Shown one piece after another: positions 52,387 to 64,000 of a stretch of DNA of 64,000 nt. This DNA comes from Flavobacterium commune (GTDB taxonomy: Bacteria; Bacteroidota; Bacteroidia; Flavobacteriales; Flavobacteriaceae): assembly GCF_001857965.1 (NCBI RefSeq), contig NZ_CP017774.1, positions 1,612,001-1,676,000 of the forward strand, read 5' to 3'. The notes under the pieces were generated by a model. It saw only the letters and a program-made list of their open reading frames with translations, searched no databases and was not told where the DNA came from. Position 1 is the first letter of the stretch, and every line of letters starts with the position of its first letter. The position numbers were made by a program, and so were the translations under genes.

Positions 52387-53451
52387 ATGTTAAAAATAGC
52401 CATTTTAGGTCTTGGAGAAGGACGTAGTACCATGTCAGCCGCTATAGAAAGCAGTAAAGTAGAACTGGTAAAAGTATGTGATAGAAATGAAGAATTGTGC
52501 AAGCAAAGAGCCAAAGAATTTGATTTTCATTCGTATACCACTAATTATGATGATTTATTAAAAGACGAAGCTATTGATATCATTGCGATTTATACGCCGG
52601 ATCATTTGCATGCTGAACATGTAAAACAAGCCTTGTTGCATGGAAAACACGTAGTTTGTACCAAACCTTTTATTGATGATCTTTCGGATGCGAAGGAATT
52701 GTTGGAATTGAGTGAAAAAACAGGAAAGAAAGTGTTCATAGGCCAGAGTTCCCGTTTTTTTGAACCGGCTAAAAGACAAAGAAAAGATTTCGAAGAAGGA
52801 GTTATTGGAGATTTAATTACAATAGAATCACATTATCATGCGGATCACCGTTGGTTTTTGAAAAAAGAATGGTCTTTATTGCAATCATTCAAATGGTTGT
52901 ACGGAGGATTGAGTCATCCTGTGGATTTTATCCGTTGGTATTTGCCTAATATCGAAGAAGTAATGGGTTATGGAATGATCAGCAGCAACGGAAAAACAGC
53001 AGGTTTGAAAAATGAAGATACAATGCACTTTATTTTCAAAGCGACTGATGGAAGAATTGCCAGAGTAAGTGGAGTCTATACTTCGCCAACGCAGCCAACC
53101 AAAAGAGATAGCGGAATGAGTGTTATTCTAAGAGGTACCGAAGGAGCAAGTCAGGCAGATTATCATGAATTGCGTTATTCAGTTACCGATAAAGAAGGTG
53201 AAGAAAAAATCATTCACTGGGGTGATGCGACTTTAAAATACTATTTCCGTTTTGAAGGACAAAGCCATCATGGTGGTGAGTACCAAAACTATTTAGAATA
53301 TTTTGCAGATAGTATTGAGCAGGGTTTTACTGCTTATCCGGATATGAAAGAAGGAATAGGAACCGTAGCTTTATTGCAGGCAATGGACAAAACATTACAA
53401 ACCGGAATGCCAGTAAAAATTGCTGATGTTTTAAAAGAATATAACCTATGA
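52387..53451 (+). CDS. Gfo/Idh/MocA-family oxidoreductase
   Basis: 354 residues. N-terminal Rossmann fold (MLKIAILGLGEGRSTM), then the catalytic Lys region HVVCTKPFIDD (typical EKP replaced by TKP) and a C-terminal substrate domain (GGLSHPVDFIRWYLP). NAD(P)-dependent sugar dehydrogenase or reductase, probably cytosolic as it has no signal peptide. Its stop overlaps the symporter start by four bases (ATGA), so uptake and first oxidation of a sugar are coupled. Confidence 0.9.
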   Translation: MLKIAILGLGEGRSTMSAAIESSKVELVKVCDRNEELCKQRAKEFDFHSYTTNYDDLLKDEAIDIIAIYTPDHLHAEHVKQALLHGKHVVCTKPFIDDLSDAKELLELSEKTGKKVFIGQSSRFFEPAKRQRKDFEEGVIGDLITIESHYHADHRWFLKKEWSLLQSFKWLYGGLSHPVDFIRWYLPNIEEVMGYGMISSNGKTAGLKNEDTMHFIFKATDGRIARVSGVYTSPTQPTKRDSGMSVILRGTEGASQADYHELRYSVTDKEGEEKIIHWGDATLKYYFRFEGQSHHGGEYQNYLEYFADSIEQGFTAYPDMKEGIGTVALLQAMDKTLQTGMPVKIADVLKEYNL

Positions 53452-55031
53452 ATAATACCATCTACGATAAATTAACTGCTTTAGACTTTATAATAGTTGC
53501 TGCTTATTTAGTGATATTATTGGTTATTGGATACATTGTTAGTGTCAAACAAAGCAAGAAGAATGAAACGCTTTTTATGGCGGGAAATTCGTTGAATTGG
53601 TACAATATTGGATTCAATATGTGGGGAACTAATGTTGGGCCATCTTCATTATTAGCTTTTGCCAGTATTGGATATACCACTGGAATTGTAGCAGGAAATT
53701 TCGAATGGTATGCCTTTGTTTTTTTACTGCTTTTGGCTATCGTTTTTGCGCCAAAATACATTGCCAGTAAAGTAAGTACAATGCCCGAATATATGGGAAA
53801 ACGCTATGGTGATAGTACGCAGACCATTTTAGCCTGGTACGCCATGGTGAAAATTTTAGTAAGTTGGTTGTCTTTGGGATTGTTTAGTGGAGGTGTTTTA
53901 GTACGTCAGATTTTAGGGATTCCGATGTGGCAAAGTGTGACGGTTTTAGTGATTTTTTCTGGAATTTTTACCTATGCTGGAGGATTGAAAGCCATTGCCA
54001 AAGTGAATGTTTTTCAGATGATTTTGTTAATTGTTGTATCGCTTACCTTATCCTATTTAGGTTTACAAAAAGTAGGCGGAATCGAAGCATTAATTGCAAA
54101 AACGCCATCAAATTTTTGGAATTTAGTGCGTCCTGCAGATGATGCTCATTATCCCTGGCCTGCTATTTTATTAGGTTATCCTGTGGCTGCAGTAGCTTTC
54201 TTTTGTACGGATCAATCGATGGTACAAAGTGTATTGGGAGCCAAAAACTTAGAGCAAGGACAATTAGGAGTTAATTTTATAGGTTGGCTAAAAGTGATGG
54301 CATTGCCATTATTTATTTTACCAGGGATTTTGTGTGCCGTTTTATATCCAGAATTAGGAAGCAATTCTGACTTGGCTTACATGACTATGGTTACCAATTT
54401 ATTCCCAAGCGGAATGAACGGTTTGGTTATTTGTGTAATGATTGCTGTATTAGTAGCCACAATTGGTTCTTCATTGAATGCGTTGAGTACGGTTTTTACC
54501 AATGACATTTATGTTAAGAAAATGAATCCTGCGGCAACTATCAAGGATCAAATTAAAGTTGGTCGTATCACCATTGGAGCAGGATGTATTTTTGCTATTT
54601 TAATTGCTGTGGCGATTGATAATATAAAAGGACAAAATTTATTCAATATTTTTCAGGCAGTTTTGGGCTTTTTGGCGCCATCTTTATCGGTTGTGTTTTT
54701 ATTGAGTATTTTTTGGAAACGTACCACAAAGAGAGCCGTAAACTGGACACTTTCATGGGGTTCAGCTTTTAGTTTGTTTGTTGGGGTTTTGTATTTATGG
54801 ATTTTTCCAGCTGATATTTACACAGCCTGGCCTCACTTTTTATTAATTTCTTTTTACATTTTTGTCGTTTTAATGGTGACAGCCATTGTCATTTCATTAG
54901 TGGATAAAAATCCCGAAACTAATTTCGAAATCGAGTCAGAAGTTCCTAAAACCAGTAAAAAAGTCAAATTGTTGTTTGGTTTATTAGGAGTAACAATTGT
55001 CGTTTTATATCTCATTTTTAATTTCAATTAA
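53448..55031 (+). CDS. Sodium/solute symporter (SSS family)
   Basis: 527 residues with about 13-14 transmembrane helices. Family marks MWGTNVGPSSLLAFASIGYTTG, MPEYMGKRYG and CTDQSMVQSVLGAKNLEQG. Imports a small sugar or sugar acid with sodium across the inner membrane. It is coupled to the Gfo/Idh gene (ATGA overlap) and starts the GH78 gene 1 bp after its own stop. The sugar is probably a product of the enzymes around it. Confidence 0.9.
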   Translation: MNNTIYDKLTALDFIIVAAYLVILLVIGYIVSVKQSKKNETLFMAGNSLNWYNIGFNMWGTNVGPSSLLAFASIGYTTGIVAGNFEWYAFVFLLLLAIVFAPKYIASKVSTMPEYMGKRYGDSTQTILAWYAMVKILVSWLSLGLFSGGVLVRQILGIPMWQSVTVLVIFSGIFTYAGGLKAIAKVNVFQMILLIVVSLTLSYLGLQKVGGIEALIAKTPSNFWNLVRPADDAHYPWPAILLGYPVAAVAFFCTDQSMVQSVLGAKNLEQGQLGVNFIGWLKVMALPLFILPGILCAVLYPELGSNSDLAYMTMVTNLFPSGMNGLVICVMIAVLVATIGSSLNALSTVFTNDIYVKKMNPAATIKDQIKVGRITIGAGCIFAILIAVAIDNIKGQNLFNIFQAVLGFLAPSLSVVFLLSIFWKRTTKRAVNWTLSWGSAFSLFVGVLYLWIFPADIYTAWPHFLLISFYIFVVLMVTAIVISLVDKNPETNFEIESEVPKTSKKVKLLFGLLGVTIVVLYLIFNFN

Positions 55032-55032
55032 T

Positions 55033-57213
55033 ATGAACCTATTTTCTTCTTTACGCCAAAGTTTTAAAACGATTGTTTGTGTTGTTGCGGTATTCTTTTT
55101 GTCAGAAGCGGCTTCGGCTCAAACCTGGATCTGGTATCCGGGAGATTTCGAAGTTTGGTTAAGTAATAAAATGCAAGTAAGACGTACAGAACGCGAAGCA
55201 GTATTTCCACCGCTTTGGCAATATTACAGTCCGTATGCCTTGGTAACTTTTCAGACAGAAGTAGATATTCCTGCCCCAGACGATGTAAAAATCTATTCGG
55301 AAGGACCTTTTCAGTTACTTTTAGATGGCGTTCAAATTTATGGACAGCCAAAATCAATAAAAGTTCCTGCCGGGAAGCACAAAATTTCCTTTAAAGTATA
55401 TAATCAGGAAGTGTTGCCGGCTATTTATATTGCTGGTAAGTATGTAAAATCAGATGCATCCTGGAAGGTGACTAATGAAGATAAACTTTGGATTGATGAA
55501 AATGGGAAAGCACAACAATCAGGAACACCATGGGTGCCTGTGGGGACCTGGAATTTTGATTTGCCAGAGAGTAAACCTTCAGAGTTTAAACTCACAACTA
55601 CCCCTTGGAGTGCTAAGAAAACAGAAAAAATTGGAGCAGGTGAGTTGGTAGATTTTGGTAAAGAAACTTTTGGTTATATTAAAATTCACGGTTTAAAAGG
55701 AAAAGGTAAACTAGCATTGTATTATGGTGAATCTCGCGAAGAAGCACTGGATACAGCCAAATGTGAAACATTAGATCATTTATCTTTTGATGGAAACCAG
55801 CCCGAAACCTACACACATGATGGGTCAAAAGCTTTCCGATATGTTCAGGTACAAGCTGATCCAACGGTAAAGTACGATTCGATTTCGATGCTTTACGAAT
55901 ATTTGCCATTAGATTATCGTGGTGCATTCAAATCTTCTGACCAACAATTGAATAAAATTTGGGATGTATCGGCTTATACCATGCATTTAACGTCCCGCGA
56001 ATTTTTTATAGACGGAATTAAACGTGATCGTTGGGTTTGGTCTGGCGATGCTTATCAAAGTTATTTGATGAATTATTATCTATTCTTTGATTCGCCTTCT
56101 GTAGAAAGAACTATGTTGGCGCTTCGTGGTAAAGAACCTGTAACGGCTCATGTAAATATCATAATGGATTATTCGCTGTATTGGTTTGTGGGCGTTTACG
56201 ATTACTATTTGCACACGGGTGATACAAAATTTATCCAAACTTTTTATCCAAGAATGAAATCGTTGATGGAATTCTGCTTAGAAAGAAGAAACAAAAACGG
56301 ATTTCTGGAGCCATTAGAAGGCGATTGGGTTTTTATTGATTGGGCAAACGGATTACCAAAAACCGGCGAGGTTAGTTTTGAGCAAATGCTTTTAGCAAGA
56401 AGTTTAGAAGCTATGGCAGTTAGTGCTGAAATTGCAGGTCAAAAGGATGACCAAAAACAGTATAAAAAACTAGCAGATGATTTAAAAACAAAATTATTTG
56501 ATGTGTTTTGGGACAAGAAACAAAACGTGATGAAGCACCAGCGTATAGATGGTAAAATACAGGATATTGTAACCAGATACGCTAATATGTTTGGTATTTT
56601 CTTTAATTATTTTAATGAAGAACAAAAACAAAGTGTAAAAAATAAGGTGTTGCTGAATAAAGATGTTCTTCAAATCACAACACCATACATGCGTTTTTAC
56701 GAGTTGGAAGCCTTGTGTGCTATGGGCGAACAGAATTACGTTTTAAAAGAAATGAAAGATTATTGGGGCGGAATGTTAAAAGAAGGCGCAACATCTTTCT
56801 GGGAAGAATACAATCCAAGTAAAAAAGGAACAGAACATTTAACGATGTATGGTCGTCCTTATGGAAAAAGCCTTTGCCATGCCTGGGGAGCAAGTCCGAT
56901 TTATCTATTAGGAAAATATTATTTAGGTGTAAAACCAACAGCTCCGGGTTATAACGAATATGAAATCAAACCGAATTTAGGCGGATTGCAATGGATGGAA
57001 GGAAAAGTGCCAACACCAAAAGGTGAAGTGGCATTGTATGTAAGCAAATCAGAAATCAAAGTAAAAGCGGCTGAAGGCGAAGGAAAACTGATTATTGAAA
57101 GTAAGAGCAAGCCAAAAACCAATTCGGGAACGATTACAGAATTGGCTAAAAACAAATATCAATTGACGGTAAAACCGAATGTAGAGTACAAAATAAGTTA
57201 TAAAGCAATTTAG
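55033..57213 (+). CDS. GH78 alpha-L-rhamnosidase-like enzyme
   Basis: 726 residues from ATG 55033, directly after the symporter stop (1-bp gap); an upstream start at 54997 overlaps it. Signal peptide, beta-sandwich domains, then the (alpha/alpha)6 barrel. The catalytic block FFIDGIKRDRWVWSGDAYQS carries Asp327 and Asp332 in place of the usual DCPQRDER, as in a Bacteroidota subgroup. Late LCHAWGASPIYLLGKY is typical. Removes terminal L-rhamnose from glycans. Confidence 0.86.
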   Translation: MNLFSSLRQSFKTIVCVVAVFFLSEAASAQTWIWYPGDFEVWLSNKMQVRRTEREAVFPPLWQYYSPYALVTFQTEVDIPAPDDVKIYSEGPFQLLLDGVQIYGQPKSIKVPAGKHKISFKVYNQEVLPAIYIAGKYVKSDASWKVTNEDKLWIDENGKAQQSGTPWVPVGTWNFDLPESKPSEFKLTTTPWSAKKTEKIGAGELVDFGKETFGYIKIHGLKGKGKLALYYGESREEALDTAKCETLDHLSFDGNQPETYTHDGSKAFRYVQVQADPTVKYDSISMLYEYLPLDYRGAFKSSDQQLNKIWDVSAYTMHLTSREFFIDGIKRDRWVWSGDAYQSYLMNYYLFFDSPSVERTMLALRGKEPVTAHVNIIMDYSLYWFVGVYDYYLHTGDTKFIQTFYPRMKSLMEFCLERRNKNGFLEPLEGDWVFIDWANGLPKTGEVSFEQMLLARSLEAMAVSAEIAGQKDDQKQYKKLADDLKTKLFDVFWDKKQNVMKHQRIDGKIQDIVTRYANMFGIFFNYFNEEQKQSVKNKVLLNKDVLQITTPYMRFYELEALCAMGEQNYVLKEMKDYWGGMLKEGATSFWEEYNPSKKGTEHLTMYGRPYGKSLCHAWGASPIYLLGKYYLGVKPTAPGYNEYEIKPNLGGLQWMEGKVPTPKGEVALYVSKSEIKVKAAEGEGKLIIESKSKPKTNSGTITELAKNKYQLTVKPNVEYKISYKAI

Positions 57214-57236
57214 TCATTGCGAGGAACGAAGCAATC
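57213..57236. repeat. Half REP unit, GTCATTGCGAGGAACG type
   Basis: GTCATTGCGAGGAACGAAGC begins right at the stop region of the GH78 gene and is not followed by its inverse, so it is a partial copy. A full copy lies at 63607-63677. Confidence 0.7.
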
Positions 57237-57275
57237 ACACTAGTTGCTCACATTTTTAAATAAAAGTTAGAATCA

Positions 57276-58964
57276 ATGTTTTCAAAAAGCACAAAATATA
57301 ATTTCAAATTAGACACAGCTTTTTTAATGCTGTGTTTAGTGTTTTTTCAATTTTCAGTAAAAGCACAAAACCCACCTTGGCAGGCTGCTTCTTTTGAAGT
57401 TGTTAATTCGAATTACAAGACATTCAAAACAACACAATACGCACACGTATTTTCAGGAAGCAAACACAATATTGTCAAACTTGCTCCGGAATTGCAAGGA
57501 TTAACAGGAGTAGAACTCCCTTTGGATCAATACAAAAATGGAACGAATGCACCTTTGAAACTGAAATTCAAAGAGAATGTACAATTGCTTGTTGGTGTTT
57601 TTCAGGAAAAAGACAACAAAGATTATTTACAGCTATCGGCGGCTGATAATGCTAAATTAGTTCTTGAAAATGGAGTGACCGTAACAGGTTTGCCAGCAGT
57701 AAATGTATATGCGATTTCGTATTCTAAAGGAACACAAACAATTTTACCTAAAGCAAAAGGTTTGTTTGTTGTTTTAGGAGCGGTAAAAAGCAATCAGAAT
57801 TTAGTTGCACGAAATGCTGAATTTCCAGACGGAAAGCTGTGGAATCCAACGTTCATCGTGGAAGGTTTCTCAGATGAAAAACCATTATTCGAAATTATTG
57901 GCGGCGAAAACAAACCCGTAATTGATGAAGGTTTTCTGGGAACCGAAGGAATTCAAGGTGGTTTTGAAGGTGGTCGTGTGGTAAAAGTAGGCGATACTTA
58001 TCACATGTTCCCAACGGAAAGAGCAGGAGAAGTGGGTGTCGAAATGTACTATGATCGTGTAAAAACTAAAATCGGACATTGGACGAGTAAAGATGCGATT
58101 CATTGGAAACGCCAATCAACTATTTACCAAGCCAGCGGAACATATGCGCTAACGGAAGATGATAACCCGATGAACGATCGTCGTGGAGCAATTTGGTCTT
58201 ACATGCCAGTTTTTAACGAAAAAGCAAACAAATGGTACGGCTATTATTTGGCATATACCGTTCACAAAGAAATCCAACCGAATCACTCTTTTGGAAGAAT
58301 TTGGAGATGCGAATCTACTGTAGAAGGTATCAACGGAATAGGCGGTCCTTATAAAGATATAGGGATTATTATGGAGCCAGGATTGGATTCTCAACCTTGG
58401 GAAGGACGTCAGGGAGTAGCTTCGTTCTTTCCATATCAGGTAGGTGAAAAATGGTTTGGTTTTTACAGCGGAGCTTATCCTTTCGAATCTTGGGCTGATT
58501 ATCCTAAAAATTCAGGAAAAGGCTGGTTTGTTGCTTTGGCAGAATCCAATAGTTTAGAAGGTCCCTGGACAAGATTAAATAAAGGTTTGGAACCCATAAA
58601 ATCGATACATCCTGTTTTTGTTGAAAATCCCATTGTGAGTCAACTTCCAAATGGTTTGTACATTGCTATTTTTGACGGAGGACCAGACGGTTGGGGACAT
58701 CATTTGCCAAATATGATGGGTTACTCATTGTCTAAAGATGGAGTGAATTGGTCGGAAGCACATTATTGGCCTATAGAAACTAAGGTTGCTAAATGGTGGG
58801 ATATTATGAGAACGCCATTGTGTTTGATTCCTGAAGGAAACGATGTATATACGATTGTGTATAATGCTATCGATTTGAAAAAAAGATTTCATCCTACCGG
58901 AATGGTCAAAGTAAAATTGAATAGAGAGGTTATGGATGCCCGATTGAAGGAATTGGAAAAATAG
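57276..58964 (+). CDS. Secreted beta-propeller protein, putative glycosidase
   Basis: 562 residues with a signal peptide ending near 30. An N-terminal beta domain (about 35-190) is followed by a five-bladed propeller of the GH43/GH32 type (GGRVVKVGDTYHMFPTERAG, FYSGAYPFESWADYPKN, GYSLSKDGVNW). No family was recognised with certainty. It lies in the rhamnose locus between GH78 and a related lipoprotein, so it probably acts on the same glycan. Confidence 0.72.
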   Translation: MFSKSTKYNFKLDTAFLMLCLVFFQFSVKAQNPPWQAASFEVVNSNYKTFKTTQYAHVFSGSKHNIVKLAPELQGLTGVELPLDQYKNGTNAPLKLKFKENVQLLVGVFQEKDNKDYLQLSAADNAKLVLENGVTVTGLPAVNVYAISYSKGTQTILPKAKGLFVVLGAVKSNQNLVARNAEFPDGKLWNPTFIVEGFSDEKPLFEIIGGENKPVIDEGFLGTEGIQGGFEGGRVVKVGDTYHMFPTERAGEVGVEMYYDRVKTKIGHWTSKDAIHWKRQSTIYQASGTYALTEDDNPMNDRRGAIWSYMPVFNEKANKWYGYYLAYTVHKEIQPNHSFGRIWRCESTVEGINGIGGPYKDIGIIMEPGLDSQPWEGRQGVASFFPYQVGEKWFGFYSGAYPFESWADYPKNSGKGWFVALAESNSLEGPWTRLNKGLEPIKSIHPVFVENPIVSQLPNGLYIAIFDGGPDGWGHHLPNMMGYSLSKDGVNWSEAHYWPIETKVAKWWDIMRTPLCLIPEGNDVYTIVYNAIDLKKRFHPTGMVKVKLNREVMDARLKELEK

Positions 58965-59100
58965 GCCACGGATTACACGGATGAAACAGATTGGTACAGA
59001 TTTTAAATTAATAATGAATCTGTAATAATCTTTTAATCTGTGGAAAGAAAAAAGAAAAAGAAATCCGCATAGATCGGTTAAATCCGTATAATCTGTGGGC
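58965..59100. repeat. Palindromic repeat unit, GCCACGGATTACACGGAT type
   Basis: Starts GCCACGGATTACACGGAT (58965) and ends AATCTGTGGGC (59100) with inner CAGATT/AATCTG units; an imperfect palindrome of about 136 bp that fills the gap after the propeller gene. Confidence 0.75.
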
Positions 59101-59124
59101 TATTGAAGTAAATTAACATTAGAA

Positions 59125-60258
59125 ATGAAGAACACAATTAAATATTTTGCACTAGTAATTTCAGCTTTGCTGATTGCAAGTTGTGCAACCACCAAATACA
59201 AGAAAAGAGAAATTACCGACAGCGTTATGAATGAAATTTATAACGAGGTAAAAACACCTTATAAATACGGTTTGGTGATGGTGCCAGCGGATAACTCATA
59301 CAAAATGGATTGTCCTTCGGTTTTCCGAAAAGACAACAAATGGTTTATGACTTATTTGATTTATGATGGAAGAGGATACGAAACCTGGTTGGCTGAAAGT
59401 GACGATCTATTGCATTGGAAACATTTAGGAAAAGTAATGTCTTTTTCAAAAGATGAAACTCATTGGGATGTCAATCAAAAAGCAGGTTATATTGCATTAC
59501 AAGACCCAACTTGGGGTGGAAGCTACAAATGGAATAAATTCGATGGTAAATACTGGATGAGTTATTTTGGTGGAAATACAACCGGATATGAAGCAGGTGT
59601 TTTGTCAATCGGAATGGCTTATACGAAACAATCTCCAACAAAAGCACACGAATTTGAACGTTTACCGAAACCTGTTTTAACGCCAAAAGATAAAGATGCA
59701 AGTTTTTGGGATAACAGTACGATGTACAAAAATTCGGTTATTGAAGACAAAGAACGCATTACCGGAAACAAATTTATCATGTATTACAATGCCCGTGGCG
59801 ATAGTTTGAATCCGGCAAAAGGAGCTGAACGTATTGGTATGGCAGTTTCTAATGATATGAAAACCTGGAAACGTTATGGTAAAAAAGCTTTGCTAAATCA
59901 CCATAGAGGAATTACAGGCGATGCCTATATTCAGCGTGTTAACGATACCTGGGTGATGTTTTATTTTGGAGCTTTTTGGACTGGCTGGGATCAAGGTGCA
60001 TTCAATCGTTTTGCTGTTTCGAATGATTTAGTAAACTGGAAAGAATGGAAAGGTGATAATTTGATTGAATCTTCAGAACCGTATGATAATATGTTTGCCC
60101 ACAAATCATTTGTAGTAAAGCACGACGGAGTGGTATATCATTTTTATTGTGCGGTAAACAAAGCAGAGCAAAGAGGAATTGCTGTTGCAACCTCTAAAGA
60201 TTTAGGTAAGAGTGAAACTAATTTTGTGGCTCCTCCGGAAAAGAAAAAAAAGAATTAG
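59125..60258 (+). CDS. GH43-like beta-propeller lipoprotein
   Basis: 377 residues. Lipoprotein signal with Cys20 (LLIASCATT). Five-bladed propeller with MDCPSVFRKDNKWFMTYLIYD (early Asp), DPTWGGSYKW and GIAVATSKDLGKS near the end. Resembles GH43/GH130-type glycosidases, but the family is not certain. A surface lipoprotein is consistent with action on oligosaccharides at the cell surface. It follows the propeller gene 57276 and a repeat unit. Confidence 0.78.
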   Translation: MKNTIKYFALVISALLIASCATTKYKKREITDSVMNEIYNEVKTPYKYGLVMVPADNSYKMDCPSVFRKDNKWFMTYLIYDGRGYETWLAESDDLLHWKHLGKVMSFSKDETHWDVNQKAGYIALQDPTWGGSYKWNKFDGKYWMSYFGGNTTGYEAGVLSIGMAYTKQSPTKAHEFERLPKPVLTPKDKDASFWDNSTMYKNSVIEDKERITGNKFIMYYNARGDSLNPAKGAERIGMAVSNDMKTWKRYGKKALLNHHRGITGDAYIQRVNDTWVMFYFGAFWTGWDQGAFNRFAVSNDLVNWKEWKGDNLIESSEPYDNMFAHKSFVVKHDGVVYHFYCAVNKAEQRGIAVATSKDLGKSETNFVAPPEKKKKN

Positions 60259-60263
60259 TTTAG

Positions 60264-63602
<3,339 letters not shown>

Positions 63603-63606
63603 TGGT

Positions 63607-63677
63607 GTCATTGCGAGGAACGAAGCAATCTCATAACGAGAGCAAAAAATGAGATGACGCCCGTTCCTCGTAATAAC
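63607..63677. repeat. Full REP unit, GTCATTGCGAGGAACG type
   Basis: GTCATTGCGAGGAACG (63607) is followed by an inverse end CGTTCCTCGTAATAAC (63662-63677). It forms a long imperfect hairpin between the GH2 gene and the next gene. Confidence 0.8.
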
Positions 63678-63704
63678 AAAACAAATGAATAAATAATAGC
63701 AACA

Positions 63705-64000
63705 ATGTTTCAAAAAACACACCTCTTTTTTATTTTACTCTTTGTAGGAATGCTTTCCGCACAGGAAATTCATAAGAAAGAAAACATTTCATTTCAGCCA
63801 ACAATTGAATCCTCAAAAACTTGGGTGTATTGGTATTGGATGAAATCGGCGTATTCTAAAGTGGGTATCACAGCCGACTTAGAAGCGATGAAACAAGCTG
63901 GAATTGCAGGTGCTTATTTGATGACAATAAAAGGACCAAGTACTCCGCCATTAATCGACCCGCCAGTTTTACAATTGAGTCCTGAATTTTGGGATATGGT
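63705..64000 (+). CDS. GH106-like alpha-L-rhamnosidase, N-terminal start (runs off the window)
   Basis: The first 98 residues are visible. Signal peptide (MFQKTHLFFILLFVGMLSAQ), then WVYWYWMKSAYSKVGITADLEAM and KQAGIAGAYLMT, the opening of GH106-type rhamnosidases (W-x-W-M..GIT.DLE.M...G..G). The rest lies to the right of the window. It would be a second rhamnosidase family in the locus. The call rests on this short region only. Confidence 0.7.
   Translation, partial: MFQKTHLFFILLFVGMLSAQEIHKKENISFQPTIESSKTWVYWYWMKSAYSKVGITADLEAMKQAGIAGAYLMTIKGPSTPPLIDPPVLQLSPEFWDM

Overview
The window is a 64 kb piece of an AT-rich Bacteroidota chromosome, most likely Flavobacterium or a close relative. The evidence is the gene content and order (hemA, an AraC regulator and hemH close together; DUF4837; a SPOR protein with an HU-like N-terminus; pgk beside a LysM lytic transglycosylase), promoters of the Bacteroidota type (TTG, about 20 nt, TAnnTTTG), many lipoproteins and abundant glycan-degrading enzymes. 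I saw no rRNA, tRNA, CRISPR array, phage or transposase gene.

Region by region: (1) 1-7252 is heme-centred. hemA (cut by the window edge), an AraC regulator, a ferrochelatase with an internal cysteine-rich segment and a HemJ-like oxidase surround a divergent accessory cluster at 940-4458 whose six products all look exported: a truncated-hemoglobin-like lipoprotein, an HMA-fold-like membrane protein, a DUF5777 barrel, an OB-fold protein, a c-type cytochrome lipoprotein and a YceI protein. (2) 7316-28932 is mainly housekeeping: an NtrY-like kinase, a crotonase, an RND efflux operon headed by a small exported protein, an HD phosphohydrolase, an acyltransferase/acyl-ACP desaturase pair, rnpA, a C-terminal processing protease, an OmpA protein, DUF4837, a lytic transglycosylase, pgk, and a pirin/intradiol dioxygenase group. 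(3) 29067-38955 holds a LytS/LytTR-type two-component pair and an AraC regulator divergent from a glycan cluster: GH31, GH97, a RhaM-type mutarotase and GH29. (4) 39111-48351 is housekeeping (holB, recA, trpS, dprA, SPOR protein) interrupted by two related small lipoproteins and by a GxxExxY nuclease-fold gene enclosed in inverted repeats. (5) 48504-64000 is a second glycan locus, apparently for a rhamnose-containing polysaccharide: AraC regulator, beta-helix protein fused to a mutarotase-like domain, Gfo/Idh/MocA oxidoreductase, sodium/solute symporter, GH78, two beta-propeller enzymes, a GH2 and the start of a GH106-like gene. No SusC/SusD pair and no sulfatase is visible in either glycan locus.

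The most interesting signals are the exported heme/redox cluster inside the heme-biosynthesis neighbourhood, the inverted-repeat-bounded GxxExxY cassette (a possible passenger element), the beta-helix/mutarotase fusion, an AraC-type operator with a 21-bp repeat period before the first glycan cluster, two promoters that predict leaderless mRNAs, a possible scar of a deleted gene, and at least six families of short palindromic intergenic repeats.
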